Shown piece by piece: positions 1-9,700 of a DNA stretch of 64,000 nt. Position numbers and translations under genes: made by a program. Every line of letters begins with the position of its first letter. Within the stretch, counting starts at the first letter, position 1. The stretch spans positions 116,274 through 180,273 of the forward strand of contig CAVQOI010000006.1 in assembly GCA_963714425.1 (NCBI GenBank), given 5' to 3'. Below the pieces are notes generated by a model. That model saw nothing but the letters and a program-made list of their open reading frames with translations. It did not search any database and was not told the origin of the DNA. The stretch is from DATCYX01 sp963714425 (GTDB lineage Bacteria > Chloroflexota > Anaerolineae > Anaerolineales > UBA4823).

Positions 1-507
1 TCTCCGTTGCTGGCCTGGGCGCCTGTCCTCATCATAGCCGCCCTAGGACCGCCTCTGCTGTACCTGGTTGCAAGCGCTCCGGATGTACCCGGCGTGTGGC
101 AACGCCTGGCATTGATCCCGGGGCTTGTGTTCCTGGGGATTGGATTATCGGTCAATAACAGCCGGGCTGCGCTATTGGGGTTGCTGTCTAATTCCACAGG
201 GTCTTTCCAGCGCACGCCGAAGTTTGCCCTTCACAATGTAGAGGATCGCTGGCAGCTCAGCCGTTATGCCCTGCGGCACGATTCCTGGGTATGGGTCGAG
301 CTGGTCCTGGGTATCTACGCGCTGGTCTGCGTTCTCTTCTTTTCAGTACAACGCAATTGGGGCTTTGTCCCCTGGCTGCTTCTTTATGCAGGTAGCTTTA
401 GCTATGTGGTCTCGCTGGCGCTGGCGCAAACTGCCCAGCACGTACACTTGATCAAAAACAGGTCTGTAGGTGTTACGCCTGCGGGAACGATCGATGCCAC
501 CTGGTAG
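1..507 (+). CDS. C-terminal part of a GT2-like membrane glycosyltransferase (5' truncated)
   Basis: The reading frame is open from the first base, so the gene begins outside the window. The visible 160-odd residues hold about four to five hydrophobic segments and the motif FQRTPKF near residue 68 of the visible part. An F-x-RTPKF motif ahead of the last membrane segments is typical of the C-terminus of membrane glycosyltransferases of family 2 (cellulose synthase or glucomannan synthase-like); the catalytic D,D,D,QxxRW region would lie upstream. It converges on the next gene with only 9 bases between the stop codons. The family is likely but the sugar product cannot be judged. Confidence 0.6.
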   Translation, partial: SPLLAWAPVLIIAALGPPLLYLVASAPDVPGVWQRLALIPGLVFLGIGLSVNNSRAALLGLLSNSTGSFQRTPKFALHNVEDRWQLSRYALRHDSWVWVELVLGIYALVCVLFFSVQRNWGFVPWLLLYAGSFSYVVSLALAQTAQHVHLIKNRSVGVTPAGTIDATW

Positions 508-516
508 CTGCGTCCA

Positions 517-3500
517 TCAGGGCAGTTTATCCAGCTCGGCTTTGGCGCGGGTGGCTGCCTGTTCTAAGGATGCATCGCACGCGGCAGCTGCTTGAAACTC
601 TGTGTTTGCCTGATCTGCCTGCCCTATAGCGTAGTAGACCCATCCTAACGTGAAGTGTGCCTGTGCCCATTGAGGGGCGCGCTCGACAATTTTTTGGGCG
701 AGGTCGAGTGCCAATTGAGGTTCGCTGCTATCGCCTGAGAGGCTCGTAGCCAGGTAGCTGCGGGCTTCCAGCAGGGGAACGAAAAGCTCAGCGTAGTCTC
801 CTGAAATATTCACCCCATATTCCGGAAGCAGTTTGCCTGCTTGCTCGTAGGCGCTCAGGGCAGCTTCGCCATCCCCACGGCGCAATGCAATATCTCCCAG
901 CAGGGTCTGGGCAGCGGCGTTTGACGGGTATCCTTGCAGTGCAAGCTGGAGCTCACCTTCTGCTGCCGTGAGATTGCCGCGCTCGAGCTGGATCACACCC
1001 TGGTCATAATGCGCCAACGATTGGAATACCGGCGGCAGGGAGCTGGATTCCAGCGCAGTCTGCAAGAGATCTTCTGCCTCTTGTAGTTGTCCATTCCCCA
1101 GATAAAACTCGGCAGCCACCAGGTGGGCGAGCATGTCATCCGGATATTTTTCCAGCAAGCTTGCCATGACTTCAGCTTGCTGTTCATAATCCCCCTGAGC
1201 GGCATAGGCAGAGGCTGGCAGCGAAAAATACAGCGCCTGGCTCGCCCCAAGCGTGGCTGCTTGGGAGTAGTTTTTCGCCATGTCACTCAGGTCGCAGCGC
1301 TTATAAGCCACCTGACCCAACCCCAGATATCCCACAGGATCATCGCCATTCAGGTCGACCAGTGCCTGGTACGTACCCTGTGCATCCTGCAGCCGACCAA
1401 CGCGAGAGTACAGGCCGGCAAGCTGGTTGAGCAACAATGAATTTTCGGATGCGCTGACTGTAGCAGCTTCTAGCTCCAGGATCGCCTCTTCGACGTTTCC
1501 CAATCTGGCAAGTAGCAATGCAACCTGGGAGCGCAGCTCGGGCGAGTCCTGCAGCGCCAACGCCTTGCGGTATGATTCTACAGCGCCTTCCAAATCCCCG
1601 TTTGCCGCCAGAGCATCCCCCAATCCCGCGTGCGCCACGTACATCCCTGGATCGCCATCGATTGCCTGCTGGTACTCATGGATTGCAGTTTCGGTCTCGC
1701 CGCGCTGCGAATAGATGAGGCCAAGGTAAGCATGAACATTGGGGTCTTCCTGGATGCTGAGCGCTTGCTGGTATGCAGCGATGGCTTGATCGATCTCCCC
1801 CAGCTTTTCGTAGGCATTCCCCAATGAGACGCGTGCGCTGGCATCTTCCGGATCGTCCTGAGCCACCCTTTGGAATTCATCGCGCGCTTGGGCAAATTCG
1901 CCTTTCTCGTAATACAGCGATCCCAGCGCATACCGGGCGCTGCTCATCTTCGGGTCGAGGCTGATCGCCTGGGAGAGGGCGCTTTGTGCTTCTACATTGC
2001 GATCTTGTAGCAATTGAGTCACACCCAGAAGATAGCTGGACGAGGCGGCGTATGGTTCGAGCTTCGCTGCCACGCTGAACTCGGCTTCAGCTTGCTCATA
2101 ATTGCCTTGCTCCCAGTAATACCCGCCAAGCAGCAGGTGCGGGTCTGGGTCGCAGGGCGATAGGCTTGCAGCCGTTTCAAAGGACTGCCTGGTCTTCTGC
2201 TCGTCCTCCAGCTTCAGATATGCCAGGCCCAGGAGTGTGAATGCAGAGCTATTCTCTGGTTCCAGCTCGCTCCAGCTTTTGAATTCTCGCACTGCATCTT
2301 CAAGCCGACCGTTCTGCAGGGCGATGCTGCCCAGCCCGCGGTGAACGTCAGGTAAATCGGGCTGCAATTCTTGAGCCTGAAGGAACGCCTCGCGCGCCTC
2401 GTCCAGTTTCCCGGCTTGCAGGGTTGCGTCTCCCAGGGCAATGAGGGATGCAGCTGTTTCCACATCCTGGTTGCTTTGCTGCTCTTGGAGGACTTCGATG
2501 GCTTGGTCGTACTGCGATTGCGCCGGGGCGTCTTGCCCGGATGCAGCATACAAAGAAGCCAGCATCAATAATGCATCTTCATCCTGGGAGTCGCGTTCTA
2601 CCGCCGCTTGAGCAGCCTGGATTGCCAGATCGATCTGCCCAGACTGGCTGTACAGCCCGGCCAGAAGCGTGTGGTTGGCAGGCTCATTGGGTTGCAGGGT
2701 TGCCGCCTGCTTTGCCGCAGCAATGGCGTCTTCAAGGCGCACCGCGGGAGAGCACACCTGAGGATAAAGAACCGCCAGGTTGTAATAAACTTCTGGGAGC
2801 TGGGGGTTCAAGGCGCGTGCGGTTTCGAGATCTTGCACCGCCTCGATGAAGCGATTGCTTTGAGCCAGCCCCACTGCCCTTTGCATGTAGACCAATTCCG
2901 CCCCTGGTGAGGCTTGCTTGCCGCCCGTACCGTTATCCGATGTGGGTGGAGCGACCTTGGAGAGAGCTTTGTCGTACAGAATCAGGGCTGTCTCCAGGTC
3001 ACCCTGCGATTGGTACGCCAGGGCTAATACTGCTTCGGTGATATAGGCTACTTGCTCCGGCCCGTTCTCTACGAAAAGATTGAGCTCGTCCACCATGCGC
3101 GGCACGCGCAGGTATTTGAAGAAGTCACCAAGATCAACCTGCGCCGGTCCGCCAGCCTCTGCCAGCCCAGCAGCTTTGGCGGTTTGCAGGAATATGTTGC
3201 TGCCCGGTGTGGCGGGGGTCGGGGCCGGTTCGAGCATCTCGATTGATGGGCTGACCCCCAGATCATCGTACCAGCCCCAGATCAGGATCGCAGCCCCCAG
3301 CTTTTTGCCGGCTGCCTTGGCCAACTCAGCATCCGTATAGGTCTCTCCCAGGCGCACCACATTCACCTGTCCCCCCAGGTCAGACAGCTCGCTCTCCAGC
3401 TGGTCGAAGATGCGCCGCCCGAAATCCACATTAATCGAAGCCTGCGAGCCGTCGAAATCTGCGATTGCCAGGGTATACCCGCCAGACTGGCTGGTTGGCG

Positions 3501-4671
3501 GAGGTGCAAACAGACTCAGACCACCCAGGCTCAAGAATATCACCATGCCCACTACCAACAAGAAGACCGCTCCGGCTGTCAGCCCTCCCCAGCGCGGTAT
3601 CTTCCGCAAGGTTGCAAGCGTCTCATGCACCAGGCCCTTGCCTTCTGCTGCCAATTCAGGGAGCGGGACCTGCGAGTTCTGCGAGGTCTGGGGGGAGGTG
3701 GGACCATGTGCCTGCGATGGGAATTCCGTTGAGACCGTCTTGATCGCCGGCTCTGGGGCACGGATTTCCAGCGAACTATCGACCTCAGTCGCCCCTTCAA
3801 GGACGATGGGTTTGGGTTCTTCCGCCTCGAGATCGACATCCAACCCTCTGAGAGCCCGGTCAAACGATCCGGCGAACTGGCTCAGGGTTGGGTAACGCTT
3901 GGAGGGGTCTTTGTGGAGGGCGCGCAGCAAAACTGCCTCGGCTGCCAGCGGCAGGTTGGGGTTTAGCCCGCGCGGAGCGGGTGGATCTTCAGTGAGGTGC
4001 TTCATCAAGAGCGCAGTTGCCGTCTCCCCGATGAATGGCACCCGCCCTGTTACCATTTCATACGCCATAATGCCCAGCGAATACTGGTCGCTTCGCCCAT
4101 CCACGCTCTTGCCTGACGCCTGCTCGGGCGACATGTAAGCCGGTGTGCCAATCACGCCGCCGGTCATGCTGATCTGCATTGATTCATGCAGCAGTTTGAC
4201 GATGCCAAAATCGCTGATCACCGGCTCATCCTGGCTGGTGAACAGGATGTTTGCGGGTTTGATATCCCGGTGCACGGCCCCATGCGTGTGGGCATAATCC
4301 AGCCCTTCCGCTAGGGAAATTATGTTCTGCGCCACTAAGCCAAGCTCAGCCAGCTGGCCCTGGCGGAGCTGCTCCGCCAGGCGGTCTTTAAGCGTCCCGC
4401 CTTCCAGGTATTCCATGACCATGAAAGGCTGGTCGTTAAAGATGTCAAAATCGTACAGGCGCACGATGTGAGGATGGCGCAGTGCAGCCACCAGGCGGGC
4501 TTCCTGGCGGAAGCGGTCGGCGAAACCGCTCTCCTGCGCCAGGTGTGGGTGGATAACCTTGATCGCCACTCGGCGCTCCAATAATTCATCCGCCGCTTCG
4601 TATACAGCTGCCATTCCCCCGCTGCCCAGCGAGCGGATGACGGTATATTTGCCGAAGGTTGTGGGCTTCAT
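517..4671 (-). CDS. Membrane-bound Ser/Thr protein kinase with long extracytoplasmic TPR array
   Basis: This is a 1384-residue Hanks-type kinase. Residues 9-275 form a complete kinase domain: glycine loop GSGGMA (16-21), ATP-anchoring Lys38, catalytic loop HRDIKPAN (134-141) and DFG (154-156), followed by GTPAYMSPEQ. A Pro/Ser/Thr-rich linker leads to one membrane helix at about 364-388. The remaining roughly 1000 residues are mostly tetratricopeptide repeats (Ala/Leu/Tyr/Pro pattern, about 20 units), predicted outside the membrane and probably a protein-binding sensor. A short alpha/beta segment precedes the TPRs. It lies 93 bases downstream of the FHA-lipase gene on the same strand, and FHA domains read phospho-threonine, so kinase and FHA protein are plausible partners. 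The start at 4671 is the only ATG that fits the domain; no clear Shine-Dalgarno is visible. Confidence 0.93.
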   Translation of the reverse strand: MKPTTFGKYTVIRSLGSGGMAAVYEAADELLERRVAIKVIHPHLAQESGFADRFRQEARLVAALRHPHIVRLYDFDIFNDQPFMVMEYLEGGTLKDRLAEQLRQGQLAELGLVAQNIISLAEGLDYAHTHGAVHRDIKPANILFTSQDEPVISDFGIVKLLHESMQISMTGGVIGTPAYMSPEQASGKSVDGRSDQYSLGIMAYEMVTGRVPFIGETATALLMKHLTEDPPAPRGLNPNLPLAAEAVLLRALHKDPSKRYPTLSQFAGSFDRALRGLDVDLEAEEPKPIVLEGATEVDSSLEIRAPEPAIKTVSTEFPSQAHGPTSPQTSQNSQVPLPELAAEGKGLVHETLATLRKIPRWGGLTAGAVFLLVVGMVIFLSLGGLSLFAPPPTSQSGGYTLAIADFDGSQASINVDFGRRIFDQLESELSDLGGQVNVVRLGETYTDAELAKAAGKKLGAAILIWGWYDDLGVSPSIEMLEPAPTPATPGSNIFLQTAKAAGLAEAGGPAQVDLGDFFKYLRVPRMVDELNLFVENGPEQVAYITEAVLALAYQSQGDLETALILYDKALSKVAPPTSDNGTGGKQASPGAELVYMQRAVGLAQSNRFIEAVQDLETARALNPQLPEVYYNLAVLYPQVCSPAVRLEDAIAAAKQAATLQPNEPANHTLLAGLYSQSGQIDLAIQAAQAAVERDSQDEDALLMLASLYAASGQDAPAQSQYDQAIEVLQEQQSNQDVETAASLIALGDATLQAGKLDEAREAFLQAQELQPDLPDVHRGLGSIALQNGRLEDAVREFKSWSELEPENSSAFTLLGLAYLKLEDEQKTRQSFETAASLSPCDPDPHLLLGGYYWEQGNYEQAEAEFSVAAKLEPYAASSSYLLGVTQLLQDRNVEAQSALSQAISLDPKMSSARYALGSLYYEKGEFAQARDEFQRVAQDDPEDASARVSLGNAYEKLGEIDQAIAAYQQALSIQEDPNVHAYLGLIYSQRGETETAIHEYQQAIDGDPGMYVAHAGLGDALAANGDLEGAVESYRKALALQDSPELRSQVALLLARLGNVEEAILELEAATVSASENSLLLNQLAGLYSRVGRLQDAQGTYQALVDLNGDDPVGYLGLGQVAYKRCDLSDMAKNYSQAATLGASQALYFSLPASAYAAQGDYEQQAEVMASLLEKYPDDMLAHLVAAEFYLGNGQLQEAEDLLQTALESSSLPPVFQSLAHYDQGVIQLERGNLTAAEGELQLALQGYPSNAAAQTLLGDIALRRGDGEAALSAYEQAGKLLPEYGVNISGDYAELFVPLLEARSYLATSLSGDSSEPQLALDLAQKIVERAPQWAQAHFTLGWVYYAIGQADQANTEFQAAAACDASLEQAATRAKAELDKLP

Positions 4672-4764
4672 GAAAAGTCTGTGGCAAACATGCTCAATAT
4701 TTTTCCTTGGATCTTCTTTAAGAGCCTCAACGTACTTCCTACCGGCAGCAGGAAATCTGTGTTC

Positions 4765-6468
4765 TCATCGAGGCCCCCTCTTCATTTTTCTTAATTCTAA
4801 TTTCAGGCGTACTTTGACATCGTTATCCACGAAAAGCGAGCCGTGGTGTTGTTGCACGGGATGGATTTCTGAGCCTTCCATCACAGTGCTGTGCTCTGGC
4901 ACAGTGGCATCGCCGCACTCCTGTGCGACCAGATTGAGCTTGGTCCACTCTCCGGAGTTGCTGCGCTCGACGTTAATGCGCCCTATTGTCTTGAGCCCAT
5001 AGCCAAAGACGGAAATCGAGGGGATGCTGACCCGCTTGCCCAGCTCTTTGCGGAACTGGCGCGCCTGGCGCAGCAGCGGAAGGCTGTCTTCAGGAAGCCA
5101 GCCCTCGTCGTCCAGGACATGGACGGGTTTGCCCTGCTGGTCGAAGACACAGTCGTAAACCGGCAGGATCTGGTACGTCGAAGGGAAGGAGATCAGCACG
5201 CTGCGCAGGCGGTCGCCAAGCATACCAAAGGGCAACAAGTCTGCCTTCATGGCTACGTTGGCGATCGCCTTGGGCACACCGTAGTGCGGGCCGCCCAGGA
5301 GGATCACGCGCTCTACTTTTTTCTTTCCACCTAGACGTTCGATATAATAGCGGCTGACCAGGCAGCCTAAGCTGTGGGCGATCAGCACAACCGGGCCAGG
5401 CTGCTTCCAGGCTTCGATTGTTTCTGCCAGGCGCTGGGCAGCCAGGCGCACGTCCAGCCGCCAATCGTAAGCAAACTCAAGCAAGTCATCATTGAGCTTG
5501 TACCCCAGGCTCTCCACCAGGAACTCACTCATGCGCCCATATGTATCGAGTTTAATCAAATTTGGCACGATGACCACTTCGCTGACGATGTTGCGCGCCT
5601 CGATGGGTGCCTCATCCGGTAGGGCTAGTACTTCTGGATCGCTGAATAACTTGCGCACGTTAGGCCATATGCGCTCTTCCCCAATCCACAGCTCCGATCC
5701 CATCAATCCTGGGACGAACACGACAGGTGGGTGGGCAGTCGCAACCTGAGCTGCAGCTGCGTCCACTATGGTTAGATCATCTGGGCGGATCGCTTCTTTA
5801 AACACAAGCTGGGCAGGACCAATCCGGACGGTATCCCCATTCTCCAGCCTGGTTTCAGAGATCATAGTTGATCCCATCCAGGTGCCGTTCGTGCTGCCCA
5901 GATCGCGTATCACCACCCCGCTGTCCCGGCGCTCGATTTGGGCATGTTTGCGAGACGCTTTTACATGGTCGATGACGATATCGTTCTCCAGGCCGCGACC
6001 GATGGTCAGGCGGTCCTGGATCAAGGGTAACTCCCAGGTTTTTTCGGGAGTGTGGATCACCACGCGCGCCCGGCTGGTGTCGTTGATCGTCATGGCGACC
6101 GACTCCTGGGCAATGGTTTGCTCCAGCTCGTTCATGGTATCGATCGAGACCAGGTCGAGTTCCTGGGTCTGGTGCGGCACCTCGTAGCGCAAGACGCTGT
6201 TGCCAATCCGGATGACATCCCCGGGAGAGAGCAGCGCACGCGTGACGCGCTCGCCATTCACCTGGATGCCGTTGGCAGACTCCAGGTCTACCAGGGCGGC
6301 ACCTTCCTGGCTGTTCTCCAACCTGGCGTGAGAACGGGAAACCTTGCTATCCATTAATAAAATATCACTGGACGGATCGCGCCCGATGTCGATTTGGGTT
6401 TTCGCCAGCTCGAAGGCTTGCTCGCTGCCGTCGGCAGCTGTTAATACCAGTTTTCCATACGCCTGCAT
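4765..6468 (-). CDS. Double FHA-domain protein fused to an LCAT-like alpha/beta hydrolase
   Basis: This is a 567-residue cytoplasmic protein with no signal peptide. Two FHA phosphothreonine-binding domains are visible (about 6-97 and 136-225), each with the GR...SR.HA...NG pattern (GRDPSSD, SRSHA; GRGLEND, SRKHA, STNGT). A hydrolase domain of the lecithin:cholesterol acyltransferase type follows from about 248: oxyanion segment VPGLMGSEL, nucleophile elbow AHSLG with Ser366, acid Asp520 in GDATVPEHS and a His in QHHGSL (541/542). The triad is complete, so an active lipase or acyltransferase is likely; the substrate is unknown. I chose the ATG at 6468, not an upstream in-frame start, because GAGGAGG sits 6 bases before it and the FHA fold begins there. 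It probably forms an operon with the kinase downstream. Confidence 0.85.
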   Translation of the reverse strand: MQAYGKLVLTAADGSEQAFELAKTQIDIGRDPSSDILLMDSKVSRSHARLENSQEGAALVDLESANGIQVNGERVTRALLSPGDVIRIGNSVLRYEVPHQTQELDLVSIDTMNELEQTIAQESVAMTINDTSRARVVIHTPEKTWELPLIQDRLTIGRGLENDIVIDHVKASRKHAQIERRDSGVVIRDLGSTNGTWMGSTMISETRLENGDTVRIGPAQLVFKEAIRPDDLTIVDAAAAQVATAHPPVVFVPGLMGSELWIGEERIWPNVRKLFSDPEVLALPDEAPIEARNIVSEVVIVPNLIKLDTYGRMSEFLVESLGYKLNDDLLEFAYDWRLDVRLAAQRLAETIEAWKQPGPVVLIAHSLGCLVSRYYIERLGGKKKVERVILLGGPHYGVPKAIANVAMKADLLPFGMLGDRLRSVLISFPSTYQILPVYDCVFDQQGKPVHVLDDEGWLPEDSLPLLRQARQFRKELGKRVSIPSISVFGYGLKTIGRINVERSNSGEWTKLNLVAQECGDATVPEHSTVMEGSEIHPVQQHHGSLFVDNDVKVRLKLELRKMKRGPR

Positions 6469-6657
6469 GGGATCCTCCTCAGTATCAATCTCTAGAAGGG
6501 GTGGTGGGGTGGCATGGGAGGAGAGTGCCCACAACGCAAACCCCAAATTGCCCCGCTTTGTCGGGCGCTTGCAATAAGACGAATCTAAGTCTATTTTATC
6601 CGAAAATTACCAGATTTCTAGTGCGCTCTTGTGTTATGGCTTTCCGTGACGAAATTG

Positions 6658-6686
6658 TTGACAAGACCCCTCGAATTTTATAAGAT
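6658..6686 (+). promoter_or_regulatory. Sigma70-type promoter of the KAP-CHAT gene
   Basis: TTGACA (6658-6663), a 17-base spacer and TAAGAT (6681-6686) form a near-consensus promoter. Transcription would start about 10-12 bases before the ATG at 6705, giving a very short leader. It lies in the 236-base gap between the divergent FHA-lipase and KAP-CHAT genes. Confidence 0.7.
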
Positions 6687-6704
6687 ATATATGGGAACCT
6701 ACTA

Positions 6705-9700
6705 ATGGCCAGACCCAGTCCCGATCGCCCGACTACAGAAGACCGGCTGAATTTCCGCAGCTATGTTTTACCCATCACGCGCACCATCCGCGATGCCGCC
6801 CGCGCTGACCAGCTCCCGCTGACCATTGGCATCTTCGGTCGCTGGGGCTCGGGTAAGACCAGCCTGATGCGCATGGTGGAGCAGGAGCTGGGCCCCACGC
6901 CGGAGGAGCGCCGCATTTCCGACCAGCGCAGCCAGGCAGCCCAGCGCGCCTTGCGCTGGATGGTGCCCATCCTGATTGTGTGGCTGTTGCTGATCCTGGC
7001 TGGCTTGTTCTCGACCCTGGTTGCAGCGCTTTGGGTCCAGGCTTATACCGGGCTGGGTGACCTGCAGTCACAGGTGCTCTGGGCGTCAGCCATGTTTGGG
7101 GCGTTCGGGGGATGGGTAGCGGCGTTCTATGTTGTTTGGGCGCGCGCCGTTATTGAGCAAGACCTGGAACCCAAGTACATCCTGAACCTGGCGCTGCGTC
7201 CATTGACCGGTTTGTTGGCGGGCGTTCTGGTCTTTTTCCTGCTCTCAGGGGGTGATAGCCTCTTTGCTTCTGCGCGTCTCGCTGGCCTGAATCGCACAGT
7301 CTACATTCTCCTCGCCTTTGTGAGCGGATTTTCTAATTGGCTTGATTTATTACTATCCGCACGCTTATCACCCTGGATCGAGCGCCTGCGGAGGCGCAAT
7401 GTCAAGCAGGCGAAGCAGGCGGTGGATCGCAAGGCGACTGCCCAACGTGTGGAAACGCGTGGCGATTACCAGGTGATCTGGTTCAACGCCTGGAAGTTTG
7501 CTAATGAAGACGAACTGTGGGCGGCACTGCTCCAAGAGGTGCTGCGCCAGATCAAGGTCAAAGCCGTCGGGCGCGAGCGCTTGCGTATCAAGTGGCAGCT
7601 GTGGAAACGCAGTATCGACTGGAGCTCCGGTTTTCGCGATGTTGCCCGCAAGCTGTTGCCCGCCGCCGGCAAGACCCTGCTGGCAGCCGGATTCGCAACC
7701 CTGGGAGGTCTGGTGGCTGCCTGGGCGGTAAGCAGCCGCTATGGTGAGCAGATCGGGCAGACTGCCGGCGCGGTGGGAGCGGTGCTCACCGGGCTGTTAC
7801 CGATATCAGCCTGGCTGCGAGCTAACCTCGTCACCCCGCTGGCTGACCTGGATTTAGATAAATATCGCAAGAAAGCCTCTTACAAGGATCACCTGACTTT
7901 CCTGGCAGAGTTCAGCAATGAGTTCCGCGGAATCGCCCGCATCGCCCGCGGCGACGGCAACCCGCTGGTGCTCATGCTCGACGACCTGGACCGCTGCCTT
8001 CCGGAGCAAGCTGTCTCTGTTTTAGAGGCGATTAAGCTCTTCATCAGCGAGGATGCCCCCGTAGCCTTTATGATCGGCGCCGACCAGGAGTTCATTGAGC
8101 GCGCCATCGAGGTCAAGTACGAGAAGATGATTGCCCGCACAGATACCGACCCGGAACGCCGCGAGCGCTTCGCCCGGTTGGGTAGGGAATACCTGGAGAA
8201 GATTGTGCAGCTCTCCTTCCACCTGCCGCCCATTGAAGAGGGCTTGATCGACAGCTTCATTGACGATGTTTTTAAAGACAACACCTGGGTGGTGGATCAC
8301 TCCCACATCTTCGCCGCCGGTCTGCAGCCCAACCCGCGTCAGGTCTTGCGCGTGCTCAATATCTATAATTTTATGATCGAGCTGGCTCAGGAGAAGAAGT
8401 GGCTGTATGCCAAGATCATCCAGCCAGACGTGCTTGCCAAGGCGGTCGTGGTGCAGTACCGCTGGCCCGAATTATGGCGGAGGCTGGAGTCTCGCCTGGA
8501 CTTGCTCGCCGCCATTGAGAAATTCTTCCGAGAGGGAGCCGTGCCCACCGATGCCGCTCTGGCCGCGATCGTCGAGACCTTCGCCAAAGAGGCAGACCTG
8601 CGCAATTTGCTGACCGTGAAAGAAAGTGGGTCGCTGGCGGGTGTGGACCTGCGCAAATATATATATCTCTCGGAGAGCACCCAAACCCGGCCTGAACAAG
8701 AAGAGAAACCCACACAGCCGCCTGAGAAAGTTCCGGTGAAACGGGTGCGGCGTAAAGCACCCACCCAGGAAGATGAAGCTGCCGAGAGTCTAAACGTCGC
8801 CCTTGAGAAAACCACTCAGGCGTTGGGAGAGGTCAACCGCCTGCGCCCAGCCTGGCGGCAGCTGGGAATTTCTCAAAGACGGATCACGACCTACGAGAAT
8901 CGCCTTAAGCGCGCCCTTACAGACAAAGATCTGCAAGCAGCGCAGACCGCCCAAAGCGAATTCCAAAAGGTCCTGGAGACCTCCCAGGCAGGTCGCGTTC
9001 AGAAGATTGAGCAGCGACGGGTTGAGCTGCGTCAGAAGGTTAAAGAGCTGGGTTCGGGTGGCGCTGATTCGGCGCTGCTTGGCTTGATGGAGGATTATCT
9101 AGAGCGCGCCGCGAAAGCCATCGAAGCTAACGACCTGGAAATGGCAAGCGTGCATCTTGAGGATGCCGAATCCCTGGCTGGCAGCGCCCAGGCAGACCTG
9201 GCAGCCCGCAAATCCGACGAAGTTGAACGAAAAATCGAAGCCAGGCTCTCCAAAGATGGGCGTCTGGTCTTCGAGCGGGCGGTGACCTACCAGCCGGTGG
9301 AGATCCGCATGGAGATTCCCGGCAGAGAGAAAGACGGTGAGATCATCGCCTACTCCCCGCGTGGAGAGAACCGCTCTCCTGTGCCTGGGTTGCGTGGCCG
9401 CTTGTGGGACGTCAAGGACCGTATCTTGCAAGGCGAAGTCCCCGCAGAGGATAGCCACTGGTTGCGCGTACAGCTTGGAGAAGCTCTGCGCCCGGTGCTG
9501 CAGCTCGCCGATCCAGCGTCACCGGATAATTTCCGCTTGCGCCTGTCTTCGGTCAACCAGACCATCGATGACCTGCCATGGGAGATGGCTCTTACCAGCG
9601 AAGGTCACGACCTGCCTCTGGGGCTAGACCCGCGCCTGGCGGTGGTGCGCGGCGCAGTCACGCCGACCAGTACCCCACCTCTGGATCTGGAGAGGCTGCA

